Source: Chrysochromulina tobinii (Eukaryota > Haptophyta > Prymnesiales > Chrysochromulinaceae). From it: DNA of 29,678 nt. The stretch spans positions 1 through 29,678 of the forward strand of contig JWZX01002306.1 in NCBI GenBank assembly GCA_001275005.1, written 5' to 3'. The notes beneath the pieces are model-generated. The model saw nothing but the letters and a program-made list of their open reading frames with translations, ran no database searches and had not been told where the DNA came from. Positions within the stretch are counted from its first letter, which is position 1. The number at the start of each line of letters is the position of its first letter. Below, in pieces: positions 27,801 through 29,678 of this stretch. Both the position numbers and the translations under genes were made by a program.

Positions 27801-28116
27801 GGAGGCGGCTGCAGCCAAGGCTAAGGCGGAGCAGGGTGCAGCCAAGGCTAAGGCGGAGCAGGGTGCAGCCAATGCTAAGGCGGAGCTGGGTGTGGCAGAT
27901 ATGGAGGCTTTTGAGGCCATCGACGCCGAGGCGGACGCCAGCCCATCCCCTGAGGCGGACGCCAGCCCATCCCCTGAGGCGGATGCCAGCCCATCCCCTT
28001 CCCCGTATGTGGTCGATTCCCCAGGTGCCGATTCCAAGCGGTTGACCGTCGAGTACAAGGCGCGTCATCCGTCGGAATACAAGGTCTCAGGGACCATGCA
28101 ACCGATGGGGATGTAG
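24895..28116 (+). CDS. Secreted GH2-family glycosidase with a long Ala/Glu/Lys helical tail
   Basis: GH2 enzymes are retaining beta-galactosidases, beta-mannosidases or beta-glucuronidases. The start at 24895 gives 1073 residues beginning MPLIAVALALLAFDSNLTTT, a signal peptide; ATG 24829 is the longer option. The N-terminal sugar-binding domain has SLNGLWQID, YAWYRLVLDL and DYNTTVYLNGQHLGVHSGGYDPF. An immunoglobulin-like domain ends near LWSPTSPHLYGL. The barrel has GFNMIRKHIKMETRRWYWHC and GLLVWQDVP, acid/base E478 in WVTYNEGWGQ and nucleophile E634 in LVLGEYGGIDYAL. Between GWGQ and STVEHTIATLRALDPTRLIN are about 75 residues that typical GH2 proteins lack. After the barrel, about residues 750-1000 are an Ala/Glu/Lys charged helix, followed by three EADASPSP units. 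The exact sugar is not determinable from the sequence. Confidence 0.9.
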   Translation: MPLIAVALALLAFDSNLTTTWGSKGVPEDAAYPRPMLVRGDASWRSLNGLWQIDTTPASLADPPFGKELDSSILVPYPIESMLGGVHRMTDSGYAWYRLVLDLGSFGPAGCSVSDIVLLHFEASDYNTTVYLNGQHLGVHSGGYDPFFFDASAALFSRGVTGVRGQHELIVGICDTTAATQATGKQAAYAFDEPEGIFYTSTSGLWGTVWTECVPSAAHIADILTTTDPTSGVVHLEVEVSSGAALAAGLNTSLWLTVLPPGLTLEVSVTTSVPCTLGTTASCNSAVIVTKAVPANAAVVSVDIQVPEPLNLWSPTSPHLYGLALKLVQMHDHPQGPTEIDSAGSYFGLRAISMGHSTDGRAVPLLNGAPLFMIGTLDQGFWPESQYTAPTDEALRSDVQAHKTLGFNMIRKHIKMETRRWYWHCDQLGLLVWQDVPSKHDAAGLGSPVYEAWLDEMIRDVKARRSHPSIVLWVTYNEGWGQPAATPLAGNDQGGVTLGARPEPPHGSRYGEKRVVDTPDMPDTPDGADSVRMHADAGADAKAPRIRWPSFLSDEGTWSTKVVDESTVEHTIATLRALDPTRLINDASGGRGLDYWVGGMHANMTDVHHYSRPEFANDANISGADPNRALVLGEYGGIDYALSGHEWAVGKCQGYTTVKGKSELGELYANYSLGLQSMVADWGTYPALFAAVYTEISDVETECNGLLTYDRHLKVDADTIFHSNQALIKSATEDLASHLPGGLARYETIQEATAKARDEAKAKAKAQETEAAKAAEAEAKAKAAEEKHAAESKKAAEAAEAAEAAEAAEAAEAKYAFEAEGVAEAAEAKYAFEAKKAEEAAAKAAAKAEEAKETEEEAETKAKEAEETAAAKAAEAKEAAEAAAAKAAEAEEAAEVAAAKAAEAEEAAEAAAAKRKEAEEAAEAAQETYAFQSELSDEDAAAAKKGAEDEAKAKAAAEKLAKKAEEKAEEAAAAKAKAEQGAAKAKAEQGAANAKAELGVADMEAFEAIDAEADASPSPEADASPSPEADASPSPSPYVVDSPGADSKRLTVEYKARHPSEYKVSGTMQPMGM
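27145..28000 (+). repeat. Coding repeats for Ala/Glu/Lys helix and EADASPSP units
   Basis: Repeats of GAGGCGGC and AAGGCGG-type units encode KAAEAEEAAEVAAA-like stretches; larger units recur at about 27535-27640, where the 18-residue block ending in VAAAK or AAAAK is copied. KYAFEA appears at two places (about 27335 and 27380). KAKAEQGAA is repeated at about 27821-27868. The last part, about 27928-28000, has three 24-base copies encoding EADASPSP. Confidence 0.88.
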
Positions 28117-28904
28117 ACGTCAGCGTCTGAGTGAGACATGAATAACTAACCAGCGGACACGCGCGACCAATGAAAGCATCTACCGCAATTCAGGGGTCCT
28201 TAGGGGTCCCGCAAATTGGTAAGCGGATAGCTCTGTCCAGTTTCGAGTTTGTACAGTTATCGTTACTTGCATAGATGCATACCCTAAAAATTGCCCACCC
28301 GCGACTCGGGACTCCGATGCCCTCCGCACCGCCCCGGCCCTCCACCCCGCGCTGAGGCGATTACAAAAGAGTGGCCAAATGGCCTAATGGGGATGTTCAT
28401 ATGCCGATTTGGCACAAAAATGAAATGAGCAAATTTGACATCTCCGATCTCGTTAACAGCGGCATAGACGTACGTTAGTTCCCAAAGTGGGGGGTAAAAC
28501 CTTGGACAGCGGATTGCCTCCCGGAAGCAGTTCCCAAAGTGGGGCGGGAATAATCCTTGGGCAGCGGATTGCCTCCCGGAAGCTCAAAACTTCGCGAGAG
28601 CGGATCACCTGCTCAAACACATCTTTTGCGTCCAAGATCGAGTTCGATTGTTTAATTAATACGCCGGAGGGTCGCCTCGTTGTTCCCCTCCGACCTACCT
28701 CCGACCGAGGCGAGGAATTATTTCTTTCGTTGAACTTCGTTCGAAGTTTTCGGTCCAAGCCGCCGTGGTGAGCCGAGGTCTTCGCCGAATTCTATTTCTG
28801 GAAAACGTCGGTATCAAAACATCGGCCGCAGTCTTATTTTTGGAATCTCGCGCAGTAGGAATCCACGATCGATGCGCCCCGTTTAGCGCCCTTTCGACGC
28901 ACTC
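28117..28904. other. Intergenic region with a tandem duplication
   Basis: About 790 bases, AT-richer than the coding regions. It includes the tandem pair at 28477-28583 (listed separately) and a small repeat of AGGGGTCC near 28192-28208. It should contain the 3' end of the GH2 transcript and the promoter of the kinase gene. No gene found. Confidence 0.55.
28477..28583. repeat. Tandem duplication of a 52-55 base unit
   Basis: Copies at 28477-28528 and 28529-28583 start AGTTCCCAAAGTGGGG and end GCGGATTGCCTCCCGGAAGC. They differ by a few substitutions and a 3-base indel. No coding role seen. Confidence 0.88.
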
Positions 28905-29678
28905 ATGAGCCTCACGCTGCCCGCAGACCTCATCTGGACAGTGGCCGTCACTCCTCTCGAGGAGCAGCTGCCACAGCCAACAAGGGCACCACCCCAACCC
29001 ATTCCGATCCTCAAGTGCGTACAGAGCCCAGCACGCGCCTCGCAATCATCCATCAGCAGCCCCTGACACGCGCGGTCTTTGTGTGCGCGCAGTCGCGTGG
29101 TCGTTAGCAACCACGCGGCAAAGGCGGCGTTGCGCGAACGCCGAGGCACGCACGAGGCGGCTCATCGTGTAGTGTCGCACGTGCCCTCGGCTCCGCCGGA
29201 GCTCCGCGTGATGATGTCGATCCCGACCATCTTCAATCCGAACTTGAACGGCATGGAGCCCATTTCCGACTTCCTTCCCAGCCCGAACGAGACGGTCGGC
29301 TTCAAGTGCGCCCCTCGCCTGTCGTGCCCTGATTGCCCGATGCACCGCGCGTGCCCATCTCGCAACGATCCCCGCGAGGCGCGCGCTCCCTCTCCCCTCG
29401 CCATGTCTCCACGCCACCGCGTGGTTTTGTCTCATCTGCTTGCCCCCACCCTTATGATTATGAACTCGCAGCTACAAGGTCGACGGGATCCTCGGATCAG
29501 GTTCCTTTGCCACCGTCTTCCGCGCCGTGCACGACGGCGCCCAGAACCGGCCCGTGGCACTCAAGTGCCTAAAGAACGCAAAGGATACGATGGATGCCGG
29601 GCTGGGCGAGGCCCGGGTTCAATCTATGATCCGGCTGCATGACCCACTCGGCCGCCGGCACATTGTGCGGCTGCTCGA
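28905..29678 (+). CDS. DYRK-like protein kinase, N-terminal part, three exons, runs off the window
   Basis: Proposed exons: 28905-29014, 29093-29305 and 29472 to the end. Both introns are phase 2, both donors are GTGCG after AA, and acceptors are CGCGCAG and CTCGCAG. The last exon is the start of a protein kinase domain: YKVDGILGSGSFATVFRAVH (glycine-rich loop), then PVALKCLKN with the ATP-binding lysine. It continues with an EARVQSMIRLHDPLGRRHIV stretch that resembles the DYRK family pattern EVRIL...D...NIVRL. DYRKs phosphorylate Ser/Thr after tyrosine autophosphorylation. The upstream exons encode an unrecognised basic N-terminus; PTIFNPNLNGMEPISDFLP just before the kinase domain looks like a real linker. 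The start at 28905 is tentative; ATG 29211 is an alternative. The catalytic loop lies outside the window, so kinase is secure but DYRK is moderate. Confidence 0.7.

Noticed and set aside
28453-28758. 101-codon minus-strand frame across the tandem repeat
   Set aside because: It includes both repeat copies translated in different frames and shows no family-like pattern.

Overview
The window looks like nuclear DNA of a GC-rich unicellular eukaryote, most likely a haptophyte or similar alga. The reasons are spliced genes with short GC-rich introns, N-terminal signal peptides or signal anchors, typical eukaryotic families (Rab GDI, CCDC124/Lso2, GARP-type SHLQKY Myb, exostosin GT47, FKBP-TPR, DYRK-like kinase), dense low-complexity coding repeats, and no bacterial-style operons. 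The lineage is inferred from style, not from a marker gene.

Layout, left to right. A plastid- or ER-targeted protein of unknown function (190-1251, +) is followed by a broken AP2-like fragment (about 1410-1566, -), short duplications and a small secreted orphan (2181-2663, +). Rab GDI (3334-4788, -) is divergent from a CCDC124/Lso2-like ribosome-associated protein (5045-5692, +). Then come an exostosin-like glycosyltransferase (5824-7833, +), a very polyglutamine-rich GARP/Myb transcription factor (8254-11886, +) and an FKBP-TPR-FKBP prolyl isomerase (12634-14265, +). A repeat-bearing gap follows.

On the minus strand, two open stretches and a short exon between them join, by phase-matched GT-AG introns, into one 871-residue protein with a signal anchor, about ten ankyrin repeats, a TPR-like segment and a phytanoyl-CoA-dioxygenase-type 2-oxoglutarate oxygenase domain (18541-15461). 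Upstream of it is a two-exon alanine aminotransferase (20460-18734, -).

The right third holds a carbohydrate cluster: a membrane-anchored aldose 1-epimerase (20659-22161, + , two exons), a secreted GH27 alpha-galactosidase (24830-22857, -) and a secreted GH2 glycosidase (24895-28116, +). The two glycosidases are head to head with only 64 bases between the chosen start codons. A plausible joint job is release of galactose (or a related sugar) from galactosides outside the cytosol, followed by anomer conversion. The window ends inside a three-exon DYRK-like kinase gene (from 28905, +).

The most interesting points are the ankyrin-TPR-PhyH fusion with minisatellite introns, the galactoside cluster with its compact shared promoter, the FKBP-TPR-FKBP gene with two nearly identical FKBP units, and the low-complexity insertions in otherwise conserved enzymes. 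All splice junctions and family calls were made by eye.
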